Source: Clostridia bacterium (GTDB lineage: Bacteria > Bacillota > Clostridia > Oscillospirales > CAG-272). Taken from it: DNA of 16,557 nucleotides. The translations under genes were made by a program, and so were the position numbers. Under the pieces are notes generated by a model. It saw only the letters and a program-made list of their open reading frames with translations, ran no database searches and had not been told where the DNA came from. Every line of letters starts with the position of its first letter. Positions within the stretch are counted from its first letter, which is position 1. The stretch lies in the NCBI GenBank assembly GCA_017455945.1, contig JAFTLM010000029.1, positions 1 through 16,557 on the forward strand, given 5' to 3'. Shown here piece after piece: positions 7,746 through 13,564 of this stretch.

Positions 7746-9024
7746 AATTTCAGATTTTAAATTAAAAGAGAAATACTATAAATTCAAGCATAAAAGCGGG
7801 CTTGATATTTACGTGTTCCCCAAAAATATGACTTGCTCATATGCTATGTTCGGTACCGAATACGGCTCGGTTGACAACTGTTTCAGAATAAAGGGCGAAA
7901 CAGAATATACCTCCGTTCCGGATGGAATTGCTCACTATCTTGAGCACAGAATGTTTACCCAAAAGGACGGAAGCGATATAACCGAAAGGTTTTCTGCTTG
8001 CGGAGCCGATTCCAATGCGTATACGTCCTCTAATAAGACGGTTTATCTGTGTAATTCTTCGGATAATTTCAAGGAAGCATTGGCAGCACTTGTTGAGTTC
8101 GTTACAGAACCTTATTTTACCGAAGAGCTTGTGGAGAAAGAGCGAAATATTATTATCCAGGAAATAAAAATGTCGGACGATTCTCCTTACTCACGCTGTT
8201 ATCAAGCCTTGATGGAAGCGATATATCATCACAACAGTGCAAGAGTGGATGTTGCAGGAACGGTAGAAAGCGTTTCCGAAATAACGGCAGATATGTTAAA
8301 TAAATGCTATAATACGTTCTATACACCAAATAATATGGCACTTGTGGTTTGCGGAAATATTTCGCCCGAAGAGGTTGCGGAGGTTGTGGAGTATTCTGTT
8401 CCCGAAAGCTATGTGGCTCTTGATGTTGAACGTAAATACTGCGATGACGAACCGCGTTCTGTTTATAAAAAGCTTGTCGAGGCGTATATGGACGTGGCAA
8501 AACCTATCTTTTCTATTGGCATAAAAGACATCGACATTCCTGCCGACAATACCGAAAGAATGCGAAAGTTTACGGCAATGGGATTGCTGTGTGAACTTCT
8601 GTTTTCAAGATCGGGCGAATTGTATAACACCCTTTTTGAAAGCGGAATGGTGACTCCGGATTTCGGTGGATCGTATACTTCGTCAAAGACTTTTGCTTAT
8701 ACGATGGTATCGGGAGAGGCAGACGACCCGAAAGAAGTTTTGAAGTATATAAAGAAATATATATCCGAATTTCAGTTTGATGAAAATGATCTCACTCGGT
8801 GCAAGCGTGTCCTTTATGCTGAATTTCTTATGGATTTTGATTCCACAGAAGAAATAGCGAATAATATGGTAGACTACATTTTTGAAGGCTTTGATCTGTT
8901 TGAGTACGCTCATATGATAGAAAATATAACGGTTGATGAGATAAAAGACCTGTTGACGAAAATGTTCAAGGAGGAATATTTTTCTATGTCGGTCGTTTAT
9001 CCCATTGAGGAAGAAAGGAAGTAG
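7738..9024 (+). CDS. ymfH: M16 zinc metallopeptidase, YmfH-like
   Basis: This 428-aa protein carries the inverted zinc motif HYLEH at residues 66-70: His66 and His70 bind zinc and Glu69 is the catalytic base. The third ligand is probably Glu142 in the IIIQEIKM segment, 72 residues further on, slightly closer than the family's usual 74-77. There is no signal peptide, so it acts in the cytoplasm, probably as a dimer with the inactive partner encoded just upstream. The start overlaps the partner's stop by 8 nt and has AAGGAG at 7722-7727. This fits translational coupling and equal production of the two subunits. It ends in TAG, the only TAG terminator among the intact genes here. The family call is firm; the EF-P modification role is borrowed from Bacillus. 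Confidence 0.82.
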   Translation: MIEISDFKLKEKYYKFKHKSGLDIYVFPKNMTCSYAMFGTEYGSVDNCFRIKGETEYTSVPDGIAHYLEHRMFTQKDGSDITERFSACGADSNAYTSSNKTVYLCNSSDNFKEALAALVEFVTEPYFTEELVEKERNIIIQEIKMSDDSPYSRCYQALMEAIYHHNSARVDVAGTVESVSEITADMLNKCYNTFYTPNNMALVVCGNISPEEVAEVVEYSVPESYVALDVERKYCDDEPRSVYKKLVEAYMDVAKPIFSIGIKDIDIPADNTERMRKFTAMGLLCELLFSRSGELYNTLFESGMVTPDFGGSYTSSKTFAYTMVSGEADDPKEVLKYIKKYISEFQFDENDLTRCKRVLYAEFLMDFDSTEEIANNMVDYIFEGFDLFEYAHMIENITVDEIKDLLTKMFKEEYFSMSVVYPIEEERK

Positions 9025-9027
9025 TTT

Positions 9028-9975
9028 ATGAAGACAACAGTAGGTTTTCCCGGATTGGGAATCGGGGATTTTACGGTAAACAGCGAAGCTGTTTATCTGC
9101 CTGTGTTTGGCGGGCTTTCTATAAAATGGTACGGAATAATAATAGCACTTGGTATGGTGCTTGCATTTGTATATGCGGGCTACAGAGCCAAGAAAAACGA
9201 TATTAAGTTCGATGACGTTATAGATCTTGGACTTTTTGCCGTTATATTCGGAGTTATAGGCGCAAGACTTTATTACGTTGTTTCCGAAGTGTTGGCAGGA
9301 AAAGGCTCGTATAAAACCTTTTATGATGTTATTGCCATTTGGGAAGGCGGTCTTGCCATTTACGGCGGTGTAATAGCGGGTGCATTAGCCGTGTTTATTA
9401 CATCAAAAATCAAAAAGATGAATTTCCCGCTTTGCGCGGATATCATTCTTCCCGGTGTAATGATAGCACAGGCACTTGGAAGATGGGGTAACTTTTTTAA
9501 CGGTGAGGCACACGGCGGATTGGTTTCACCCGGTAGTCCGCTCTATTTCCTGAGAATGAGGCTTAGCCACCCCCACAATATTGATATGAGTGCTGTAGAA
9601 GGCTTGGCGGAAGTACACCCCACCTTCCTTTATGAGTCACTTTGGAATGTGATTGGCTTTGTTCTGATAAATATTTTATGGAATAAAGGTAAGAAAAAGT
9701 TTGACGGCGAAGTCGGTCTTTGGTATGTTGCCTGGTACGGCTTTGGAAGAATGTTTATAGAAGGTCTTCGTACCGACAGCTTGGGCAACGGCGGCAACTT
9801 CAGGATTTCTCAAGTGGTGGCACTTGTAAGTATGCTCGTAGCGGTTGGCGTTATAATCTGGCGTAGAACAGTTATAAGCAAGGAGGCAAAGGCGGTTGCC
9901 ACAGTGGGGGATGCAACAACAAATGAAAATAACGAAACAACTGAAAAGGAGAACGAAAATGGCGAAAATAATTGA
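9028..9975 (+). CDS. lgt: Prolipoprotein diacylglyceryl transferase
   Basis: This 315-aa multi-pass membrane enzyme transfers diacylglyceryl from phosphatidylglycerol to the lipobox cysteine of prolipoproteins, the first step of lipoprotein maturation. The Lgt signature GRWGNFFNGE is at residues 151-160, with Asn155, Asn158 and Glu160 at conserved positions. Tyr36 (KWYG) and Arg248 (GLRTD) match the catalytic Tyr and Arg known in E. coli Lgt. The loop with the E. coli essential His103 reads GGLAIYGG, with Tyr112 instead. About seven hydrophobic segments span residues 30-280. The tail after about 285 is hydrophilic and rich in Glu/Asn/Thr. It starts 3 nt after the upstream stop with AAAGGA at 9013-9018, and its end overlaps folD by 17 nt. 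Confidence 0.95.
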   Translation: MKTTVGFPGLGIGDFTVNSEAVYLPVFGGLSIKWYGIIIALGMVLAFVYAGYRAKKNDIKFDDVIDLGLFAVIFGVIGARLYYVVSEVLAGKGSYKTFYDVIAIWEGGLAIYGGVIAGALAVFITSKIKKMNFPLCADIILPGVMIAQALGRWGNFFNGEAHGGLVSPGSPLYFLRMRLSHPHNIDMSAVEGLAEVHPTFLYESLWNVIGFVLINILWNKGKKKFDGEVGLWYVAWYGFGRMFIEGLRTDSLGNGGNFRISQVVALVSMLVAVGVIIWRRTVISKEAKAVATVGDATTNENNETTEKENENGENN

Positions 9976-10810
9976 CGGAAAAGCTATTTCAAAGCAAATA
10001 AGAGAGGAAATCGCGGCAGAGACAGCCGAATTTGCCAAAAACAGCGGATTTAAGCCCGGGCTTGCGGTTATTATAGTAGGCGAAGACCCTGCTTCTCAGG
10101 TGTATGTTCGTAATAAAAGAAAGGCTTGCGATGAAGTAGGCTTCTATTCCGAGTCCTATGAGCTTCCTGCAGAAACCACACAGGAAGAACTTGAAACACT
10201 TGTAGATAAGCTTAATAACGACGATAAGATTCACGGAATACTCGTCCAGCTTCCGCTTCCAAAGCATCTTGACGAAACAAGAGTTCTTCTCAAAATAAAT
10301 CCCGAAAAGGACGTTGACGCTTTCCACCCATATAACGTGGGTAAAATAATGATAGGCGATTATAGCTTTTTGCCTTGTACGCCCGCTGGTGTAATGGCTC
10401 TTATCGAGCGTAGCGAAATCGACGTTTGCGGTAAAAAGTGCGTGGTTATCGGACGTTCAAATATCGTGGGTAAGCCTATGGCTATGCTTTTGCTTCACTC
10501 TCACGGTACGGTTACAATATGCCATAGCCGAACACAAAATCTTGCTTCTATCTGTAAGGAAGCCGATATCCTTGTAGCTGCAATAGGAAAAGCCGATTTT
10601 GTGGGTGCTGATATGATAAAAGAGGGTGCCGTAGTAATTGACGTAGGTATGAACAGAAAGGCTGACGGAAAGCTTACCGGAGACGTAAACTTTGCTGAGG
10701 CTGAGCCGCTTGCTTCTTATATCACCCCCGTTCCCGGAGGCGTTGGGCCCATGACCATCACAATGCTTATGCAGAACACCTTGACCGCGGCTAAAAACAA
10801 GGTAAAGTAA
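9959..10810 (+). CDS. folD: Bifunctional methylenetetrahydrofolate dehydrogenase/cyclohydrolase
   Basis: This 283-aa cytoplasmic enzyme interconverts 5,10-methylene-THF, 5,10-methenyl-THF and 10-formyl-THF, feeding one-carbon units to purines and formylmethionine. Motifs are all in place: YVRNK at 49-53 with catalytic Lys53, VQLPLPKH at 97-103, DVDAFHP at 118-124, the nucleotide-binding GRSNIVGKP at 165-173, and the C-terminal TPVPGGVGPMT at 256-266. Length is usual for FolD. An upstream in-frame GTG at 9896 would add 21 residues. The ATG at 9959 is preferred because it has AAAAGGAGA upstream and gives the standard MAKIIDGK N-terminus. It overlaps the end of lgt by 17 nt, and the next gene starts 5 nt after its stop. 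Confidence 0.97.
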   Translation: MAKIIDGKAISKQIREEIAAETAEFAKNSGFKPGLAVIIVGEDPASQVYVRNKRKACDEVGFYSESYELPAETTQEELETLVDKLNNDDKIHGILVQLPLPKHLDETRVLLKINPEKDVDAFHPYNVGKIMIGDYSFLPCTPAGVMALIERSEIDVCGKKCVVIGRSNIVGKPMAMLLLHSHGTVTICHSRTQNLASICKEADILVAAIGKADFVGADMIKEGAVVIDVGMNRKADGKLTGDVNFAEAEPLASYITPVPGGVGPMTITMLMQNTLTAAKNKVK

Positions 10811-10815
10811 AAAAT

Positions 10816-11523
10816 ATGTTTAAAATAAAAATAGCCGGAATTAACGTGCTTGTACATAATAAGTATAAGTTTTCCGAATATTTGTGCCGTGACTATCTTA
10901 CGGACGAAAGCCATACCGATTTTTCGGTTTGTGCCGATGAAAAAGAGATACTGCTGGAAATTCAAGAAACAAATGCTCCTATAAACGCCGAGTATGCCGA
11001 ATCGGTTTGTATTCACCGTGCCATAGCCGAGCATTTGGCTGAATATGATGCTTTTTTGCTACACTCGGCTTTCATAGAGTGTGAGGGTGTTGGCGTTGCT
11101 TTTGCCGCAAAAAGCGGTGTTGGAAAATCAACGCATATTTCCATCTGGCAAAGAGTGTTTGGTGATAAGGTCAGAGTGATAAACGGAGACAAGCCCATAG
11201 TGCGGTTGATAAACGGCGAGTTTTACGGTTACGGAACTCCCTGGCTCGGGAAAGAGAATATAGGAAAGAACGGTTGCTGTAAGCTTAAAGCACTCTGCTT
11301 TCTTAACAGAGGTGAAAAAAATGCCATATCTACTGTTTCCGCAGAGACGGCGGCAATGATGCTTTTCAGCCAGATATATCTTCCGAGTATCGGTGAAAAT
11401 GCCGCCAAGACACTTGAACTTGTCGATAAATTTTCTTCTTCGGTTTCGTTTTTTAAGCTTTATTGCAATATGCAGGATGAGGCGGCAAAGGTTTCCCATA
11501 ACGCTATAATTAAAGGTGAGTAA
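10816..11523 (+). CDS. HPr kinase-like P-loop protein of a PqqD-type cassette
   Basis: This 235-aa protein resembles the C-terminal kinase domain of HPr kinase/phosphorylase, and relatives are found beside PqqD-like genes in peptide-modification clusters. It shows a Walker A loop, AAKSGVGKST, at residues 97-106 with Lys104. LHSAF at 82-86 lies just before it. A Walker-B-like NGDKP is at 123-127, where HprK has two acidic residues and here the second is Lys. GTPWLGKENIG follows at 140-150. The N-terminal 75 residues lack recognisable motifs. Homologous kinases in some lasso-peptide clusters phosphorylate the precursor peptide; whether this one does is unknown. The start follows folD by 5 nt with only a weak AAGG site, so it probably depends on upstream transcription and translation. 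Confidence 0.7.
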   Translation: MFKIKIAGINVLVHNKYKFSEYLCRDYLTDESHTDFSVCADEKEILLEIQETNAPINAEYAESVCIHRAIAEHLAEYDAFLLHSAFIECEGVGVAFAAKSGVGKSTHISIWQRVFGDKVRVINGDKPIVRLINGEFYGYGTPWLGKENIGKNGCCKLKALCFLNRGEKNAISTVSAETAAMMLFSQIYLPSIGENAAKTLELVDKFSSSVSFFKLYCNMQDEAAKVSHNAIIKGE

Positions 11524-11524
11524 T

Positions 11525-11791
11525 ATGAAAATCAAAAACGGATTTATATGCAGACAGGTTGGCGGCAATAACGTGGTCGTGGCAACAGGTGCACAGAGTA
11601 AAATTTTTAACGGAGTCATCAAGCTCAATGAAAGCGGTCTTGTGCTTTGGAATAAGCTTCTTGTCGGTGCTGAGAAAAACGAGCTGGTAGACGCTTTGCT
11701 TTCCGAATATGATGTAGACAGAACGGTTGTTGAAGCTGACGTTGATAAATTTTTAAAGGAGCTCCGTGATGCAGGTGCAATCGAAGAGTGA
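11525..11791 (+). CDS. PqqD-family peptide-recognition (RRE-like) protein
   Basis: This 88-aa protein has the PqqD-family pattern. Short N-terminal strands lead to LNESGLVLWNKLL at about residues 34-46, and then a winged-helix-like C-terminal half contains LLSEYDVD and DVDKFLKELRDAGAI. PqqD-like domains are RiPP recognition elements: they bind the leader of a precursor peptide and present it to modifying enzymes. A GTG at 11516 in frame would add three residues, but the ATG at 11525 is better placed after AAAGGTGAG and 1 nt past the previous stop. It overlaps the S26-like gene by 23 nt. No precursor gene was found beside it, so the partner peptide must be encoded elsewhere, or the protein has another role. 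Confidence 0.78.
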   Translation: MKIKNGFICRQVGGNNVVVATGAQSKIFNGVIKLNESGLVLWNKLLVGAEKNELVDALLSEYDVDRTVVEADVDKFLKELRDAGAIEE

Positions 11792-12245
11792 ATTTGACCT
11801 TGCCGAGTACGTTCCGCTTATAGAGGAAGTTATAGAAAGCGGCGGAGAATTCAGGCTTTTTCCAAAAGGGACAAGTATGCTTCCTCTGTTACGACAGGGA
11901 AAAGATTCGGTGGCCTTGGTGAAAAAATCTGATAATCTAAAAAAAGGCGATGTTATTTTTTACAGACGTCCAAACGGACAGTTTGTTTTGCACAGAATAG
12001 TAAAGAAACCGCAAAATAGAGTTTATGTTCTTTGCGGAGATAACCAAACGGCACTTGAAAAGGGAATTACCGATTCTATGATCATTGCCTCGGTTTCTGC
12101 CGTTTACAAAAAAGAAAAGCGTGTTGAAATAAACACACTTGGGCAAAGATTCTATAAGTCTTTATGGTGTATTATGCCATTCAGGTATACTATGCTGTTT
12201 ATACGTCGTGCATTGTCTAAAATAAAAAGAATATTTATCAAATAA
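11769..12245 (+). CDS. S26-family (signal peptidase I-like) serine peptidase, Ser-His type
   Basis: This 158-aa protein has the S24/S26 peptidase fold. KGTSMLPLL places the nucleophile at Ser36. The position filled by Lys in ordinary bacterial signal peptidase I is His75 in VLHRIV, as in SipW/ER-type enzymes that use a Ser-His pair. CGDNQ at 89-93 is the conserved GDN box with Asp91. There is no N-terminal membrane anchor. A hydrophobic stretch at about 132-147, followed by a basic tail, may attach it to the membrane. The ATG at 11769 is chosen because AAAGGAG at 11755-11761 is 7 nt upstream; a GTG lies one codon earlier. As last gene of the cassette, a plausible but untested job is cleaving or exporting a peptide handled by the PqqD-like and kinase-like neighbours. 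Confidence 0.75.
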   Translation: MQVQSKSEFDLAEYVPLIEEVIESGGEFRLFPKGTSMLPLLRQGKDSVALVKKSDNLKKGDVIFYRRPNGQFVLHRIVKKPQNRVYVLCGDNQTALEKGITDSMIIASVSAVYKKEKRVEINTLGQRFYKSLWCIMPFRYTMLFIRRALSKIKRIFIK

Positions 12246-12269
12246 AGGCAGATTTTTCTGCCTTTTTTT
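12244..12269 (+). terminator. Intrinsic terminator of the seven-gene operon
   Basis: A 9-bp stem (AAAGGCAGA at 12244-12252 with TCTGCCTTT at 12257-12265) closes a TTTT loop and continues into a T-run to 12269. It overlaps the stop codon of the S26-like gene and separates the operon from the LytTR unit. Confidence 0.9.
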
Positions 12270-12309
12270 GCCGCATAATATTCAAAAACGACCGAACGCT
12301 TAAAAGCTA

Positions 12310-12337
12310 TTGATTTTTAGTTTTTTTGCTGTATAAT
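12310..12337 (+). promoter_or_regulatory. Promoter of the LytTR-DUF3021 unit
   Basis: TTGATT at 12310-12315 and TATAAT at 12332-12337 are 16 bp apart. The start codon follows 23 nt after the -10, with an exceptionally complete ribosome-binding site, TAAGGAGGTGA (12345-12355), almost fully complementary to the 16S rRNA 3' end. Confidence 0.75.
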
Positions 12338-12359
12338 GTAATCGTAAGGAGGTGATTTG

Positions 12360-12791
12360 ATGAAATGTCAAACAATAGTAGATGCAGAACGCGAGGAAGA
12401 AGTGTTGATATACGTTCACAAAAAATCGGAGCTCTCCGATAAAATAGAAGCCTTTGTTAACGAAGCTTCAACCGAGCTTATAGGTTACGGTGAAAAGACC
12501 GCTGTAAAACTGGAGCTTGGTGACGTTTTTTGCTTTACAGTTGAAGACGGAAAGGTGTACGCACTTACCGAAAATGAAAAATACAGGCTAAAACAACGCT
12601 TGTACTTGCTTGAGGAAATGCTGGATAAATCATTTGTAAAAATTAACCAGTCGTGCATTGCCAACATACGAAAAATCCAAAAGTTTGACGCATCGCTTGC
12701 GGGAACGCTTACGGTTATTTTCAAAAACGGATACAGAGATTACGTATCAAGAAGACAGTTGAAAACAGTTAAAGAAAGGATAGGTTTTTAA
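12360..12791 (+). CDS. Stand-alone LytTR-family DNA-binding transcription regulator
   Basis: This 143-aa protein has no receiver domain. The LytTR DNA-binding domain fills about residues 45-140. It includes the VKLELGDVFCFTVEDGKVYAL strands, the FVKINQSCIANIRKI segment at 92-106 and the C-terminal YVSRRQLKTVKERI. The first 45 residues form a short N-terminal extension typical of small LytTR regulators paired with a membrane protein. The ATG at 12360 sits 7 nt after AGGAGG; an in-frame TTG one codon earlier is less likely. The DUF3021-like gene follows after 1 nt, the usual pairing in Firmicutes. In the related HdrRM/BrsRM-type systems the membrane partner restrains the regulator, and the pair often controls its own promoter. 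The targets are not visible here. Confidence 0.88.
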   Translation: MKCQTIVDAEREEEVLIYVHKKSELSDKIEAFVNEASTELIGYGEKTAVKLELGDVFCFTVEDGKVYALTENEKYRLKQRLYLLEEMLDKSFVKINQSCIANIRKIQKFDASLAGTLTVIFKNGYRDYVSRRQLKTVKERIGF

Positions 12792-12792
12792 T

Positions 12793-13212
12793 ATGAATAA
12801 ATACTTAAAAGAATTTTTACACAGAGGGCTTATGTTCGGTGGCTTCGGACCCATTATTATGGCAATAATATATCTGATACTGTCATATAGCGTTGACGGC
12901 TTTTCCTTAAGCGGCAGTGAGGTTTTTGTAGCGGTGGTGTAGCTTTATTTGCTTGCCTTCGTACACGCGGGAGCAAGTATATTTAACCAAATAGAAGAAT
13001 GGAATATCGCAAAATCCTTGTTTGTGCATCTTTTTACGCTCTACGTGGCATATATATCGTGCTATCTGCTAAACTCGTGGATTCCGTTTGAACCTATGTT
13101 TTTGCTTGTGTTTACAGCTATCTTTGTTGCGGTTTATATGGTAATATGGCTTTCTGTTTTTATTACAGTAAAAACGCTTGAAAAAAGACTTAATAAAAAG
13201 CTTGAACAGTAA
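12793..13212 (+). pseudogene. DUF3021-like membrane protein gene interrupted by an in-frame TAG
   Basis: Starting at ATG 12793, the frame encodes MNKYLKEFLHRGLMFGGFGP and a first membrane helix, meets TAG at 12940-12942 (codon 50), and then continues in the same frame for 89 codons to TAA at 13210-13212. Both halves look like one DUF3021-family protein of 139 residues with about four membrane helices: GGFGPIIMAIIYLIL, then YLLAFVHAGASIFNQIEEWNIAKSLF, then a helix ending in NSWIPFEP, then a last helix and a Lys-rich tail. The family is usually encoded after a LytTR regulator, as here. The simplest reading is a recent nonsense mutation, since nothing else is damaged. A TTG at 12949 could restart the second part, but no clear ribosome-binding site precedes it. 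A sequencing or assembly error, or suppression of the stop, cannot be excluded. Confidence 0.8.
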
Positions 13213-13216
13213 ACAT

Positions 13217-13249
13217 TGAGGGAGAGAAACACTCTCCCTCAGCTTTTTT
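13217..13249 (+). terminator. Intrinsic terminator after the LytTR-DUF3021 unit
   Basis: A perfect 10-bp stem (TGAGGGAGAG at 13217-13226 with CTCTCCCTCA at 13232-13241) with a 5-nt loop is followed by GC and a run of six T ending at 13249. It begins 5 nt after the stop codon. Confidence 0.92.
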
Positions 13250-13304
13250 GTGCATATTGCTGTAATGACTTCGAAAATTGTCGTAATTTTGTGTATATTG
13301 TGTA

Positions 13305-13332
13305 TTGATTTTAAAAAAATATATGATATAAT
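13305..13332 (+). promoter_or_regulatory. Promoter of the glycine riboswitch-symporter transcript
   Basis: TTGATT at 13305-13310 and TATAAT at 13327-13332 are 16 bp apart, and TG at 13324-13325 gives an extended -10 element. Transcription would begin near 13339, about 45 nt before the aptamer. Confidence 0.75.
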
Positions 13333-13385
13333 ATTAACATAAACCGTTGAAGCTGTTAGAATCAAAAGAAACTGACGGTGGAGGG

Positions 13386-13460
13386 GCTCTGGAGAATCCC
13401 TTAAGTGGGTGCCGAAGGTGCAAGGTCGCAGACCGAATCTCTCAGGCAAAAGGACAGAGC
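13386..13460 (+). ncRNA. Glycine riboswitch aptamer (gcvT-type, single aptamer)
   Basis: The conserved glycine aptamer features are present. P1 is closed by GCTCTG (13386-13391) with CAGAGC (13455-13460). GGAGAATCCC, the core GTGCCGAAGGTGCAAGG, a small GGTC/GACC hairpin (13424-13434), and the hallmark CTCTCAGGCAAAAGGACAG (13439-13457) follow. Only one full aptamer is seen. A hairpin just downstream (AGGCAAA at 13461-13467 with TTTGTCT at 13480-13486, one G-U pair) is where singlet glycine riboswitches carry a vestigial 'ghost' aptamer. The element lies ahead of the AGCS symporter, a known target class. It should tune uptake to glycine level; whether glycine turns it on or off cannot be read safely from sequence. 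Confidence 0.93.
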
Positions 13461-13504
13461 AGGCAAACTTAAAATCTTATTTGTCTGTAAGTCATATTTC
13501 CGGG

Positions 13505-13549
13505 CCGCTGAGGTTTATCAGCGGTTTTATTTTATTCTATTTTATTTTT
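13505..13549 (+). terminator. Candidate expression-platform terminator of the glycine riboswitch
   Basis: A 7-bp GC-rich stem (CCGCTGA at 13505-13511 with TCAGCGG at 13518-13524) is followed by a T-rich tract to 13549. It sits between aptamer and symporter, and its far end reaches the ribosome-binding site AGGAGG (13550-13555). It could stop transcription conditionally. An obvious competing antiterminator pairing was not identified. Confidence 0.65.
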
Positions 13550-13564
13550 AGGAGGAAAACTCAA

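Noticed and set aside
9896..9958. Upstream GTG start for folD adding 21 residues
   Set aside because: It lies within the lgt tail. The ATG at 9959 has a better ribosome-binding site and the standard FolD beginning.
12287..12298. Two AACG (CGTT on the other strand) cores upstream of the LytTR promoter as possible LytTR binding repeats
   Set aside because: The cores are only 8 bp apart, not the roughly two helical turns typical of LytTR direct repeats, and the match is short enough to be chance.
12949..13212. Separate 87-codon small membrane protein starting at TTG
   Set aside because: It is in frame with the upstream part and matches the rest of the DUF3021 family. No ribosome-binding site precedes it, so it is better read as the 3' half of a broken gene.
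13409..13564. N-terminal extension of the symporter frame
   Set aside because: The frame is open but runs through the glycine riboswitch and its terminator hairpin. The ATG at 13565 has AGGAGG and gives the usual family N-terminus.
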